A DNA stretch of 64,000 bases from Puccinellia tenuiflora (lineage: Eukaryota; Streptophyta; Magnoliopsida; Poales; Poaceae), in NCBI GenBank assembly GCA_012064385.1, contig QRDG01000940.1:124001-188000 (forward strand), read 5' to 3'. The notes below the pieces were generated by a model, which was not told where the DNA came from, ran no database searches, and worked only from the letters and a program-made list of their open reading frames with translations. Positions 1 to 11,815 of the stretch are shown piece after piece (positions within the stretch are counted from its first letter, which is position 1; each line of letters starts with the position of its first letter). Made by a program: the position numbers and the translations under genes.

Positions 1-2498
1 GAGGGCCGCCGTCGAGGACCGCTGCTTTGCACGTGACTGGACCTTCACGGCGGCACCCGCTCGACCTACTGCTCCGTCCTCCTCCACCACCAAGTCCAGC
101 GATTGCACACGCTGGTTGAGGTAAACTGTGCCTGGATCCTCTTCCCTTACTCCACTTTTTCCTCTTTTTGTGCTATGGCTGTTCTTAGGTTGGATCCGGC
201 TGATTGAGGTTGGCCGTGCCTATGTTTTCTCTGCAGTTGCCTGTGTGACTTGCTATTAGATTGGATCTGGTGCTCCACAGGAAGTGCTGATTTGAGGTGC
301 CCTCCAATCCTGGTTGAGTTAGGCTGCGTCGGGAACCTTCACCTTTTTTCCGTGTACAGGCTGTTCTTCGATTTAATCTTACCAGACTTTTTTCTTTGTG
401 CTGTTGCTGCTGACCTGCCCTGTTCTTCTGTATGATCAGTTGCTGCACATGAGTCGCTGGTTGGAGGTAAGTGCAAAAAAACATATTTTCCCCATTGGGT
501 GGTCATGCGTAGAGGTATAGGTTGCTTCCAGGTTTTTTGGATTGTACAATTTTTCTGTCACCGTTTGGGGGACAGGGCTGGTTCAGGTACCGATCAGTAG
601 AGAATCCATGGCAGATGTACAATTTATGCTAGAGTGAAACAAGGCATGGGCAGCTTCTGACAAGGCTGGTTCAGCTAAGTTGGAGGTTTTGCTGTTGTCT
701 TGAGGCAACTTCTATTGTATCAAAATCAATGACGAAAAAACCAACGAACGGCTGATTCCGATGATGTACTGACTGTTGCACCTTGCATCTCTCACGCACA
801 CCTAATTTGAAGCTCTTTTTTTCTCATGTAATATTTTTTTTGCATGTTTACAGCTGAAGACATACGAGGAAGCCGTAGAGGTTGCAAACTAGACCATGAT
901 GACATAGTTGCCGCAATCTTGGAGCAGATGAGCGACACTTGAAACATATGTGAGGCAGACAGTGATGCACATCCATTAAGGCAAAGGTTTTCCTTCTGCC
1001 CATGGCTTCTCTTCTGATTGATACGTTTCCCATGTTCATTGCTGGTTTATTAATGGATTCCTTGGGACGTGCTCCTGCTGACTTTATTTGGTTTCCATTT
1101 TTGTTTAGCAGGATATCGTCTTCGTGTTCTTCTTTCGAGGTCTTCTGCAAGACTAATTTTTCAGGTATATATTTGTATTCGCTGTCCATGTATATGTATG
1201 TGTTGTTCTGTACCAATAAGAAAAGTCATATCCATGAGTATTGGATTGGACCATATCATGTAGAGTTGTTGCCTGTGATGGATACTTATGAGAATAGAGA
1301 TAGTTCTAATGCATCTCTTTTGCTAAGAACATGTATTCAGTTCGGGTCTTTTAGAACGGAGAAGATTAGAATGCATCCCTTTTTTATGGTAATATGTAGT
1401 TTCTTTGGATCTTTGATGCCACCCTTTCTTCTGGTATTAAGTACGGATGTATGTCATGTAATATGTGACCTGCTTTACTGCAGGATTTAGTCAGTATAAG
1501 ATGGAGATTTCAGGAAATATGGGGCGAAGCATATTTAGGTATGAAACTTTTGTCCAAATATGTGAAGTTCTCTCCCTTGCGCTCAACGGTGACATCGAGC
1601 TTCTACGCATGATTCACCATTTCTGCATATGCAGATCCACATACATATATCTGTAGTGGTTCATTGTGTCCATCAACCTCTGCAGACATCGTGTAAGTTC
1701 CATTTCATAGTCTAATGTTTATAGCACAAATAACACCAGTTAGATTTTCATTTGCCCACGCTAGGTTGCCAGTTTGGTTTCTACACTCGGGCTACAAAAT
1801 TGTTGTCAATAATAGATTATTTTCCTTCTAGGCTAGCTGTGAAAATCAAAGCTGAGGTGCTAAGCTTCTGTACTCCTTACTGCTGTAAAAACACAATACA
1901 CCTGAAATTAATTATGAGATTTCTTAGTCATAATTTTAATCAGCCTTATACAGATGTCTAATGCTCGAACTAAGTTCAATAGTTTTTTTTATTGCATAAC
2001 TATATTTCGATTTCGTTTTCTTGGAGCTATGTGCTCAAATATGGCTTTTCCTTTGGGTTCTACCTAAAGTTATCATCATATGCACGTTTTTTAAAATTAA
2101 ATTCCTCTCGGTAATTGCTCCAGATTAAATAGGCGGGGTTGGAAGTGATTGGAAGTCATATTCACCGGGTGATAGCAAATAACCAGCCAACCAAGTTGAG
2201 ATTGTTACTAGCCAGGTACGCTTTCCACCACCAGAGGTTGCTAAAATACTTTCTGGCAAGTATAAGTTTCAAGTTTGTTGTGTCAGTGTCTAAATGGAGT
2301 TTCTACAAGCCACAACAATGGTGGCCGAAGCTGATTTTCTCTATCTTCTGCTCAGATCGTCTGCAGCTGACCCTGGCAACTCTGCTCAGGAACCAACCGC
2401 ATCCACCTGACTCACTGTTCAGCTCTTGTGCTCAGAAACTACCTGCGACATGTCGTTATTCGTTCTCTCCAGATGTTTTTGATTTAGGACCTGCCAGT
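1..2498. other. Unresolved flank left of CACTA element 1
   Basis: No coding region could be recognised. The stretch is AT-rich after the first 150 bases, with stops in all frames; the longest open frame (2139-2504, plus, 121 codons) has no motif I know. Two similar donor-like sites, GGTTGAGGTAAAC near 116 and GGTTGGAGGTAAG near 463, and an acceptor-like TTTGCATGTTTACAG near 840-854, resemble an untranslated or non-coding transcript with introns. It could equally be a decayed transposon. The segment ends with AGT (2496-2498), the left 3-bp flank of the CACTA element. Confidence 0.3.
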
Positions 2499-2800
2499 CA
2501 CTAGTGGAGACTGGACCTATTGTCCCGGGTCGTGAGGGCCTTTTGTCGCGGTTGGCCAACCGCGACAGCGGAGGCGGGACTAAAGGTCCAACCAATAGTC
2601 GCGGACCTGTCACCAGCCGGGACAAATGGTCCTCATCCTGGGCGTGCTAGGGGCAGAACCTTTAGTCGCGGTTCGTATAACGGGCCGCGACTAATGGTTA
2701 TCTGCCGCGGCAGAAATTTGGGCATTTTCTGTGCCGCGGCAGAGAGTTCATTTTGGTTAGGGTTTAGGGTTTACTAATTCTCTGCCGCGGCAGAGAATTC
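2499..2800. repeat. CACTA 1 left terminus and subterminal repeats
   Basis: After the CACTA terminus come inverted copies of a TTTAGTCGCGG motif facing CCGCGACTAA (2660-2695), the usual binding-site arrangement for CACTA proteins. They are followed by three copies of a CTGCCGCGGCAG-centred palindrome (about 2700, 2732 and 2782) and a short TTAGGGTTTAGGGTTT stretch at 2757-2772. Confidence 0.8.
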
Positions 2801-2972
2801 ATTTTGTTTTATTTTATTCATTTATTTTCTTTATTTCAAAATAGTTTTCGTATATTTCTACGATACCACATACCGTACACGATCGAGCATACAAATATAT
2901 ACAAATTTGATAGTTACATGGAGATCACAATTATCGGGACTAAGCCCGTCTATTCGATTACACGGCCCGGCA

Positions 2973-3935
2973 TCATCGGTTGCGCCTATTGTTCACACTA
3001 AATTCTCCGGCGTCGTCTACCATCTCTTTCAGCAAAAATCCCGCCAGTTCCTCTGCAATTGCTATTACGCGTTGCTCCGGTAGGACCTTTTCCCGCAGTC
3101 TCTCAAACTATATAAGAAAGGGAGATCAATATGAACATCAATCATGATAACAAAAAGTGAGGTAATAAAATAATGTTGTGAACGTATTTCTTACGTCGAC
3201 TCTATAATCTTTGTGCTCAGTGGTAAACGTGCAAATAAACTCGCAAACGTAGTATCAACATAGATGCGTCCCCGATGGCTGCCTCGCGCACTTTACGAGA
3301 ATAGAATTCAATCAAAATAATAATCTAGCATCAAAATAATAACTGTATTGAAACTAGAAGTAAAGAGATGCGCGGTCATATCTCGTACTACTTACCGAGA
3401 CCGGAGTAAACGTAAGCTTCTCACTAAAGGAACCCTTCACCACACTCTTGAATCGGTTCCAAACCCTGCCCGGCAAAGAAAATGAATTAATGAATGAGTT
3501 AATTCATTACCTGATATCTCATGAAATCAACGAAAGAGACCGATATAGTGCGAATATTACCTCTGGAGCATGTCCTGCATGTTGCGGAACTCTTCCAGGT
3601 TTCTCTTTAATGGGTCCATGACATCAACTTTTCCCTTATCAACTCGTATGTCTAGCAGAATCCAGTGAAAGCTGCACCCGTTTATATATACGTCAGTAAC
3701 TCATCAATTACACTTAACATCGAGTAAGTAAAAATTAGTGTGTACAAGACAGTAACACTCTTACTCGAAGTTGTAAGGAAACAATATGTGGTCACAGTAA
3801 TGTTGCTCCGTTAGAAACCTTAGAAGGTTTCCCGCCGTCTCGTCGGGTTTCGTCGTTAGCGTTTCTATATGTACTTTATCTGGGTCAATGAACCCAACAC
3901 TATAGACCTTTCTTTTACAAGACTGCATCTTCATT
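2973..3935 (-). pseudogene. C48 (Ulp1-like) protease exons 4-8 of the CACTA 1 gene
   Basis: Five short exons (3765-3935, 3561-3671, 3396-3465, 3195-3290, 2973-3107) join in frame across GT-AG introns. In order they encode a VYSVGFIDPD strand, LFPYNF, FHWILLDI with the catalytic-type His, MDPLKRN with the Asp, QPSGTHLC with the Cys, YYVCEF, and a helical tail ending at 2973. This is the order expected for a C48 papain-like fold. The TGA at 3255-3257 falls where the family usually has Gly, so the copy would lack the last strand and tail. No protease activity is implied; in CACTA proteins the function of this domain is not settled. Confidence 0.75.
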
Positions 3936-4034
3936 CTGCATAATATAGAGTACAAACGGATATATATAATGAGAATAATTACAAATGCCATGAACTGAAC
4001 AAGTTATATGTAGACAATGAATTCAACGACTTAC

Positions 4035-5996
4035 AGACAATAGCAACTCATGAGAGATTTGTCGAGGGCATCCAAATTGAATAACTGGAAGAGTTCTGAA
4101 AATTCAACATGGACCTCTTCGGGTCGGAAGAAGTACTCTGCTGGGACTTTCGCCACGATCATTATTCTGTCCCCCTTTACCTCTCTCAAGTACCATTGAT
4201 GCAAATTTCGCATTTGTGTTGGCAGTTGTTTCAACTTCTGTTCGCTGACCAAAGGCTTCCCTGGGACATATGTAGGGGCTACATCAGCCATGGGTAACTT
4301 GTCGTCTTGGGAACCTAACAGTTCAGCAACAGTCACACCCATAGCGGCCGCCAACTTTGCAGCTTCTACCAAATCCTGCTGCTGTGCCTGAGGAACGTCT
4401 TCGGATAACACCTTGAGGGGTGGGATCGATTGTTTGGCATGTTGTCCGAGCTGGGGAACGTCCCTTCGTTTCCCGCTTGCACTTGTACTTGCTTTGCTCC
4501 CGCTTGCACTTTCACTTGCTTTGCTCCCGCTTGCACTTTTACTTGATTTGTTCTTCTCCGCTTCCTTCCGAAGTGTGCGTGCATAGTCATCTGGCTTATG
4601 GTGCAACTCATATTGCGATTTTGTGCTCAGAAAATCAACTCCCCACGCTATTTGCTTCTCAGTGTATACCGGGGTGGGCTCTGTTTTCTTCTTTGCAAAA
4701 TGCGCATCTTTTTCAGCCTTTGCGATCGCTGCGATTTCCTCGTCAGTACGATCGTAAGTTCTGATGGGAAGATTCTTATGAGGTACTCTTGGGAGGGGCC
4801 CCCTTTTTCGTTTTGGGCTGCTGCGTCGTAGAGTACTCAGCGACGAAACACGCTTCCGCTTATTGGCCTTAGCTGGCAAAGGCGGCGGCAAAGACGGCCG
4901 GCCCAAGTCCGGCGGCGGAGATCGAGATGGACTCGCGCTGTGTTGATCATAGTCTTGGGGTGGGCTTCTTGTAGGTGATGGTGACCTGCAACGACTCAGA
5001 GGCGGTGTTGGACTTGGCGCCGAGCCTGGAAGCTTGATGTTGTTCTTGTCCCATAGAATGATACCACCCAGTACTTCTCCGAGTGTCTTCTCACCTTCAG
5101 GTCCATGGATGTCAAGCTCCATTGAGTCAAACCCCTTTACGATTTCATCCACCCCGACTTTAGCATAGCCAGCTGGAATCTCACGGCCTTGCCAACGTGC
5201 CTCAGGTGGACAAGGTAAAGCAGTTCCGACCGCCACCTTCAGAGATATGTTCTTCACCTTCTGATGGAGCTCACAAGGTATTTGCTCCTTGATTCCATTC
5301 ACGGGGTAGCCGGGACCGCCATCTATCATCCGTGCACCGTCAGACGGGACCTCCGATTCAGCCACGCTGCTTCTCCGTAGAGATGGGCCGGCAGTAATAT
5401 CGAGTGCAGGATCTTGCGGGCGCTCTCCTCTAAGTTCGTCAATCTGCTGCTGCTGCTTGTCAATTCTTGCTAGCAACTGGTTGAACTTGTCTTCCTCCTC
5501 CTCCCGTCGCTTCTTTGCTCTCGATCGGCTTCTATAAGTATCTTTGTCTTTGGGAAACCCAATCTCCCAAGGATAACTAGGGCCAAAGCCTCGTGTTCGT
5601 CCTCCTTTTTCTGGATTCCCGAGGACCTTTGTCAGCAAGTCTTTCTCTCTATCAGCACGGAACTTTGTTTTCCCCTCTTTAATTTCTTTCACCACTTTCA
5701 GCCATGTCTCCCTGGGTACCCTTATCCCCTCACTGCAAATAAGATCCCCTGTCTCCATGTCATACTCACTCCCATGCGCAAGGAAAAATTTTTGTGCCCT
5801 CAGTTCCCATTCGTCGCGAATTAGTTCTGGAACGATCCCTTTAGCAAGCAGCGCTTCCTCTATTTTATCCCACTTTGGCATGGCAGTCGCGTAGCCCCCT
5901 GTCCCGAGCTTATGGTGATATTTCTTTTTCGCAGCATTTGTCTTGGCTCGTGTTGACTTTTCCGTAGCATCTTCTGACTTCTTGTACTTCACAAAT
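4035..5996 (-). pseudogene. Exon 3 of the CACTA 1 gene (long central exon)
   Basis: About 654 codons, open throughout. N-terminal third: the H-x-L-G-T-G-G-Y motif, then acidic/basic segments characteristic of CACTA Transposase_24-type proteins, a KKRREEEEDKF charged helix and a QQQQ run. The middle is rich in S-P repeats (about 4880-5020). A direct repeat of a KxSxSGSKAS-like unit (4475-4545) lies near the C-terminal third. The exon ends at donor CT|GTAAGT (4034). At its 5' edge the frame enters the solo LTR; the first 34 residues of the longest open frame there (5997-6097) are LTR sequence, not native protein. Confidence 0.8.
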
Positions 5997-8900
5997 TGTA
6001 ACGCCCCGACCCCGGAATTATACAGAGAGGCTATGTAATTGGCACAACCATCAAAGTATAACATAGAGATCGAGACATGTGGAACAAACTGGCACATTGC
6101 ATGACTCTACGACACAAAACATATAGCAACTCATATAATGAGAAGAATACAAATTACACAACAAAAGGATCACAGATCCAACAAGTCAAAAAGCGGAAGC
6201 AGGTAGTGTTGTCTAACAACAAGAAGCAAATATATGGCCTAAGAGGCCTACAATAAACATCACCCAAGCCAGCTTGTTCCACGGTCCCAAGCTGCCACCT
6301 GGGAACCCCAGACTAGTAGTCGACGTCAACGAAGAACCCACCTAGCTGCTCGGTGTCGTCCTCCTCTGAAATACAAAATCATAGAGGCAGCAAAGAGAGA
6401 CTGAGTACGATGTACTCGCAAGTTTAGTAGGGCGATATAGGCCCAATGACTGACGGAGGCTCTAAAGCTTTATATGTATTTCTTTTGCCCAAAGCTAATT
6501 TTCATAAACCGAAACAAAAATGACACATGGCATTCGTCTACTCAGAATAGTTTTATAAAGGGATAAGAGAGTAACATTTCCTCTTCGGTTCTCGGCGAAC
6601 CTACTTGCAACCAAACCACACTCATCTCCACCAAGGCACCCCCTCGAATCACCCTCGAGGAAGTGAACCTTTACCACACGTTGATTAATGCAACCTTTAG
6701 CTGCCATATCAATTAGGTTAAGATTCTCTATGATCTTATCGTCTATTCCCAAGTTGTCCATAACCGTGGACACGGCTTTTCGAAAAGATTAACCCTGCAG
6801 GGGTGTACTAATTTACCCATTGGTACCGTCCGGCTCACCTAGTTGGCCCTCTTCCGGGGAAGGCCGGCAAGCAGGCGCGGTTAAACCTTTACCTCGCGTG
6901 AGACTATCCAAGAGTCATCTGTGGCCACAGGGCAAGTTTACCCAGCCTCAGCCCCTGCCCCATCGCGACGTCCTAAACACAAATCCTCATCAACATCATC
7001 TTTCCACTCACACGCAAATGGAAAACCGAACTAGAGGACCCTTGGATACGCCCGCACAAGTTATTCAGTTAGTAAGGCGCCCATACACCCACCAATGGCA
7101 GCACGCTCGTCTTGGTTCAAGAGGTAAAGAACTCGCACCTAGGGGCTAGAGTGAGGCAAAACACCATCCCCGATGGCAACTCACCCTAAGCCGTCTTAGC
7201 ATTTTAATTAGCATCACAATTATCCACCATGCCCGAATCATTCCATCAACATCAACAATTATGGAATTAACAACGGGCATAAAGCATTTATCTAAGCATG
7301 GCTAAGCATAGCTAAACATATACATACATCAATTCTATCTTTATCTCGGGCCAACACTTCAACCCTAGGTTTCACAGGTGGGGATACATGTGATTGGCTC
7401 GGGGAAACATGCAATCATAGGATATTCTAATATTTACCAAAAAGACATTTGAACCGCATGCAATATTATGGTGGATAAAATAAGTTTATAAAAACATAGG
7501 ATGCTAGATGCCAAGAAGGTTAGGTTATCTCTTGCCTTGCTGCCCGGTCGTGAAGTACTGCTCGTCGGGGTAGTTAGAGAGACCCTCGACTCCGGAATCT
7601 ATCGATACCCAAAGAAATACAAAGCACACATAAATTACACGAACACAAGGTGCAATGCTCAATCACATGATGACATGTCAAATTGATGCAAGGATATCAT
7701 TATATAATTTAATTAACAAATTAAATGGAGCTCCAAATAATTAGTGCAAATATTTGGACACAACTCCATATTTATCTTAGTGACCACATTCTTCATAAAT
7801 TATCAAATTATTAGAGAAGTGGCTCAAATATGCATGAACATGGCAATAAAGGATAGGGTTCGTCATTCCGATCATTTTGGTACTTTATTTGTAATTTTCG
7901 GAGTATCGATGAATAAAAAGCAAATTAGTTAAATAATTGAATTTAATTCATTTAATCAAATTATGAATATCATCAAATAAAAGTTTGTGATCATGATGTG
8001 ATAAGTGCATGGTTTGATAGCATTTGACATGTTGATCACTTTGATATTTAATTCATAATTTTTGGACAATTATTCAAAAAGTTACGAATTTCCCAATTTG
8101 GGTATTAAATAACCCATTTTAGGAATTCTTAAATAATCATCAAACTATGGTTTCAAATAAACATTTCAATTGGTCCATTAGTTAGAGTTTGTCTTTCTAA
8201 TCAAATTGGTATTTTGTTTGTTGAATTTGGACCAAGATTTGAAAAGTTATGAATTATTTTAAATTAAAACAAAAACTGCTTTTACTGTGCAGGCCGGCCC
8301 ACAGGTCGGCCCAGGCCGGGGTGCAGGCCGGGACCGTGGCAGAGCAGGCCGGCCTCAGAACCGGCCCAGTCCGGGTGTCAGGCCGGGGCACGGCCCGAAC
8401 AGGCCGGCCTCGTGGCCGGCCCAGGCCGGGGTGAGGGCCGGGCACCCCTCAGAAACAACCGGCCTGCTGGCCGGTTCTGGCCGACGCCCAGGCCGGGGCG
8501 CGCTGGACGTGCGCGTGCTGACGATGCTGACGCCGCCGGCGACCAAAAACGGGCGGCGGGATAGGGAATCGGGAGCGCGGGAAAAGGCTAAAGAGGGGCG
8601 GTGCTCACCCTGAGGTCGCACGCGCGGGAGACGACGGCGCGGAGAGGCGGGGACAGCCGGAATCGGCCAGGTGAGCAGCGCGGCCGAGGCGGAAGGTCGA
8701 GGACGCGGCCGTCGATCCCGAGCCACCCCGGCTCGATTCCGGGCACCAGGGGTGAGAGGAGGATGCGGTGAGGCGTCCGGTCGAAGCCGATTAGCTCGGG
8801 GCGGCTCCAATCGACTGTGGTGCGGCGGGTTGCGGCGGCGGTCGGCGTCGGCACAGGAGCTAGCTCTTGGAAACGGGCTCGATCCGGAAACGGGGGGGGG

Positions 8901-9750
8901 AATGGGGAGCAGGTCGAGTGAGGGCGTCGTGGTGGGGGTCCTTGACCATCAGGGGGGCCACGGCGTCGCGTTTGCCTGCGTGGCCACGGCGGCATGACCG
9001 ACAGGGCGGCATGGGCGCCGGCCCTGTCGCCATAGGAAGAAGGAAGGGAGAGGGAGGCTGACAGTGGAGCCCACTGTCAGTGTTTTAGACAAATTCCACT
9101 TTTCTTTTTCTGGGTTTTGAAAACAGCAGATTAAGACTATTTATTTGAGCTGCTTAAACACTTTCAGAAAATCTGGAAAAATTCAGGTGGGCTCCCTATG
9201 TTCTGAGGACCTTCCTCAAAAATTGTTGTCCCAAAATAAAAAGGTTTGCACCACTTTTGTTCATAGGGTTTAGTTAAAGCCATTTTTGATAAATTCCAAA
9301 ATAGATTTATTTGGGGCACTTAAACAATTCAATAAAATATGAAGATATTTATGGAGGCTCATACTATACCAATGAATCACCCCATAATTTTAGTTTGAAG
9401 TTTTGGAAAAACTTAACTTGGTTCCAACAATAGAAATTGACAAGAACCAAATTGATTTCTCAAATTTTATTTAGTTGCTTGTTAATAAATTAGCCTTTGG
9501 CAACTATTTAGAAAGAAAAATATATCCTTGAGTTTCCTTAACAATTTGGAGACTCAAGAATAATAGGTTTTTACCAAATTGAGTATTGTATTTGGTTTGG
9601 AAAATTTAGGAAGGGTTTGCTTCCCTAGTTTTTAATTTCCAAGTGTTGCTTTATTTAGATTAGCAAAATTAAATGGATGCCATGATGCAATGCAAAACAA
9701 AAAGTGAAAATTTGGCCCATATTTTAGGGTACTAATCTGGGGCTGTTACA
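5997..9750 (-). mobile_element. Solo LTR (3754 bp) of a large-LTR Ty3/gypsy family, inserted in a CACTA exon
   Basis: It runs from TGTAACGCCC to GGGCTGTTACA and is flanked by an exact 5-bp duplication CAAAT (5992-5996 and 9751-9755). No primer site, polypurine tract or pol remnant lies inside. It is the same family as the 3' LTR at 57187-61137, in opposite orientation: shared blocks include the TGCAGGGGTGTACT region (6795-6812 against 60211-60225) and the ends themselves. Deleting the LTR and one CAAAT restores the host CACTA reading frame. It therefore arose by LTR-LTR recombination after insertion. Open frames of 60-150 codons inside it (for example 8254-8995) are GC-rich artefacts. Confidence 0.92.
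8285..8515. repeat. AGGCCGG-rich array inside the solo LTR
   Basis: About a dozen imperfect repeats of an AGGCCGGCC/AGGCCGGGG motif in 230 bp, with dense CCGG palindromes. It stands out from the AT-rich LTR around it. The other family member (57187-61137) has GC-rich sequence in the equivalent part but not this array, so it looks like a copy-specific or subfamily expansion. Confidence 0.75.
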
Positions 9751-10599
9751 CAAATGCATCCCAGTAAGCCTTCTGCTTCACTAGATAGCCCTCGAATTTT
9801 GGAGCACTATTGGTCTTCTGATACTCTTGCCATAATGTTTTCTTCCACTGCCGGAATAGTTCGGCCATCTTCTTAAGAGTGAACACCTTGACTTTGTCCC
9901 TCAATGCAGCTGTGTCGTCCTCTTCCTCACATTCTGGGAGGGTGAAATGTGCCATGAGGTCATTCCAAAGACCATCTTTGTACCTTTTGGCGACATACTG
10001 ATTATCTTCCACCCCTTTGGGCTTATTCCACTCTCGAACGGTGATGGGGACGCGATCCCTAACCATAACTCCGCATTGTTTTACAAATTTGTTTGCAACC
10101 TTTATGGGTTCCAACGGTTCGCCCACTGGTGATATCTTCGTAATTGTATAATGCGCAGATGCGGCCAACTTTTTGGCGGGCCTCATTTGGAACATTTGCT
10201 CGATGTGGAGGCCTAAGAGAAGAAACATTCGTCAATTCATATATATACAACTCAATTAATGCATCTACTGACCATCGGACTTCATATATATACCTTGCCG
10301 GACTTTGTTAAGGGTCCATCATCGGAGCCGTCGCCTTCTCCATCATCAGAGGCGTCGGCTTCCCCCTCATTTTGGTCGACCTCTTCACCCTCACCGGATG
10401 GGTTCAGATACATCGAGGGAGATTCGGGTGGATCAGCACCGGTGGCGTTGTGGATTATGTCCTCGAGAATTTCTTCTTGTGTTAGGTCTCTGCGGATTGG
10501 ACTAGGTGGATCCATAGTTTCTGTAAAATGCACACAATATCATTTTCACATACAATATTGCTACATAAAATTATTTATAACAAAAGTTGCATAATTGTT

Positions 10600-11215
10600 A
10601 AAGTTCAACAAAAAAATTGCTAGAACTAGCACTAACATGATTTTTGGCAGTAGCAATTCATCAAACACCTATACAATTAATTCTAAAATTAATTTTGCTA
10701 GAACTAACACTATTACAATTGCTAGAACTAACACTTAATTCTAAAATCTCATAAAATAATTTTGCTAGAACTAACACTAACATAAAATAATTTTGCTAGA
10801 ACTAACACTTAATTTTAAAATCTCATAAATTAATTTTTCTAGAACTAACACTAAATTCTAAAATCTCATAAAATAATTTTGCTATCTACAAATTGCTAAA
10901 AATGCTAGATTTTATACAATTTGCTAGAACTAACACTAACATGATTTTTGGCCGTAGCAATTCATTAAACACCTATACAATTAATTCTAAAATTAATTTT
11001 GCTAGAACTAACACTAACACTTTATACAATTGCTAGAACTAACACTTAATTCTAAAATCTCATAAAATAATTTTGATAGAACTAACACTAACATAAAATA
11101 ATTTGCTAGAACTAACACTTAATTTTAAAATCACTAAAATCTCATAAATTAATTTTGCTAGAACTGACACACTTAATTCTAAAATCTCATAAAATAATTT
11201 TGCTATCTACAATTT
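10600..11215. repeat. Tandem repeats upstream of the CACTA 1 gene
   Basis: Monomers built on TTTTGCTAGAACTAACACT plus TAATTCTAAAATCTCATAAAATAA repeat many times. They lie within a higher-order duplication of about 303 bp: 10617-10917 and 10920-11218 both begin TTGCTAGAACTA(A/G)CACTAACATG and continue in parallel. The array lies between the first coding exon (10515) and the GC-rich block at 11231, probably in a 5' intron or promoter. Confidence 0.85.
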
Positions 11216-11230
11216 GCTAAAAAACGGTGG

Positions 11231-11640
11231 TTAAGGAGGAGAGGGGTGCCGGCGGCAGTCTAACCTAGGGGACGGCGAGCTCGCGGCGGCGCCTCGGGCG
11301 CGGGGGCGGCCGGAGTTAAGGGGCGGCGGCCGGAGTTGAGGGGTGGCGGCCGCTCGGGCGCGGGGGCGGCCGGAGTTGAGGGGCGGCGGCGGCCGGACGG
11401 CGAGCTCGGGCGGCGGAGGAGGCGACGGCGACGGGCGCGGAGAGGAAGGCTTGGGCGGCGGAGGAGGCGACGGCGACGGGCGCGGAGAGGAAGGCTCGGG
11501 CGGCGGTAGCTCGGGCGACGGTGGCGGAGGAGAGCGGCCGGCGGCAGGAGGCGACGGTGGCGGTGGAAAATTTTGGCAGCCTGACGGCGCTATGTCACAA
11601 ATGGCCTCCGGTGTCGCGGTCTGAGCCACGCACCGGGAGT
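11231..11640. repeat. GC-rich, proline-codon-like block with a 45-bp tandem duplication
   Basis: A GGCGGCGG-rich stretch with two consecutive copies of a 45-bp unit (11413-11457 and 11458-11502, GGCGGAGGAGGCGACGG...). The open frames on both strands are low-complexity Pro/Gly/Arg. I read it as 5' untranslated or promoter DNA of the CACTA gene rather than a protein gene. Confidence 0.55.
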
Positions 11641-11644
11641 ATAT

Positions 11645-11815
11645 ACACGCACCTTTAGTCGCGGGGCGTAGAACCGACCGGGACAAAAGGGGTCTTTAGT
11701 CGCGGGTTGAGCCACGCCCCGCGACTAAAGGGGGGGTGGGGGGCGGTTTCAGATCGCGCGCGCATCGCAGGCTTTAGTCGCGGCTGGTGGTACGGGCCGC
11801 GACTAATGGCCCAAA
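11645..11815. repeat. CACTA subterminal inverted repeats (TTTAGTCGCGG type)
   Basis: Direct and inverted copies: CTTTAGTCGCGGGGCG, CTTTAGTCGCGGGTTGAG facing GCCCCGCGACTAAAG, and TTTAGTCGCGGCTGG facing GGCCGCGACTAA. This is the same motif as next to the left terminus (2660-2695), which ties both regions to one element. Confidence 0.8.

Larger units (their letters stand above)
2973..10515 (-). pseudogene. CACTA-encoded Transposase_24-like / Ulp1 (C48) cysteine protease-like gene, 8 exons, disrupted
   Basis: A plant CACTA accessory gene joining a DNA-binding-like N-terminal half to an Ulp1 (peptidase C48)-like C-terminus. Exons were placed by hand from GT-AG sites and frame: about 10294-10515 (ATG at 10513-10515, start MDPPSP), 9751-10212, 4035-5996, 3765-3935, 3561-3671, 3396-3465, 3195-3290, 2973-3107 (stop 2973-2975). 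Exon 3 holds the G-G-Y motif with conserved basic/acidic context (Transposase_24-like), a Q/E coiled stretch and a proline/serine-rich linker. The C48 part shows FHWILLDI (His), MDPLK (Asp) and GTHLC (Cys). Two lesions: the solo LTR at 5997-9750, and an in-frame TGA (3255-3257) directly after the catalytic-type Cys. The first intron has no clean in-phase GT donor; a GC donor at 10298 would fit. Its role in transposition is unproven. Confidence 0.8.

Noticed and set aside
890..960. Possible box C/D snoRNA (ATGATGA near 896)
   Set aside because: No CTGA box with closing terminal stem at the right distance; chance match.
1002..1490. 162-codon plus-strand frame in the left flank
   Set aside because: Cys/Phe/Ser-rich as expected for AT-rich non-coding DNA; overlaps an equally long opposite frame; no domain.
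8254..8995. Several overlapping open frames of 60-150 codons in GC-rich DNA
   Set aside because: They lie inside the solo LTR, are Pro/Arg/Gly-rich on both strands and follow from the CCGG array; no conserved motif.
11231..11686. 151-codon proline-rich minus-strand frame (extensin-like appearance)
   Set aside because: Encoded by GGCGGA tandem repeats within CACTA 1; mirrored by Gly-rich frames on the other strand; no signal peptide or SPPPP periodicity that would support a cell-wall protein.
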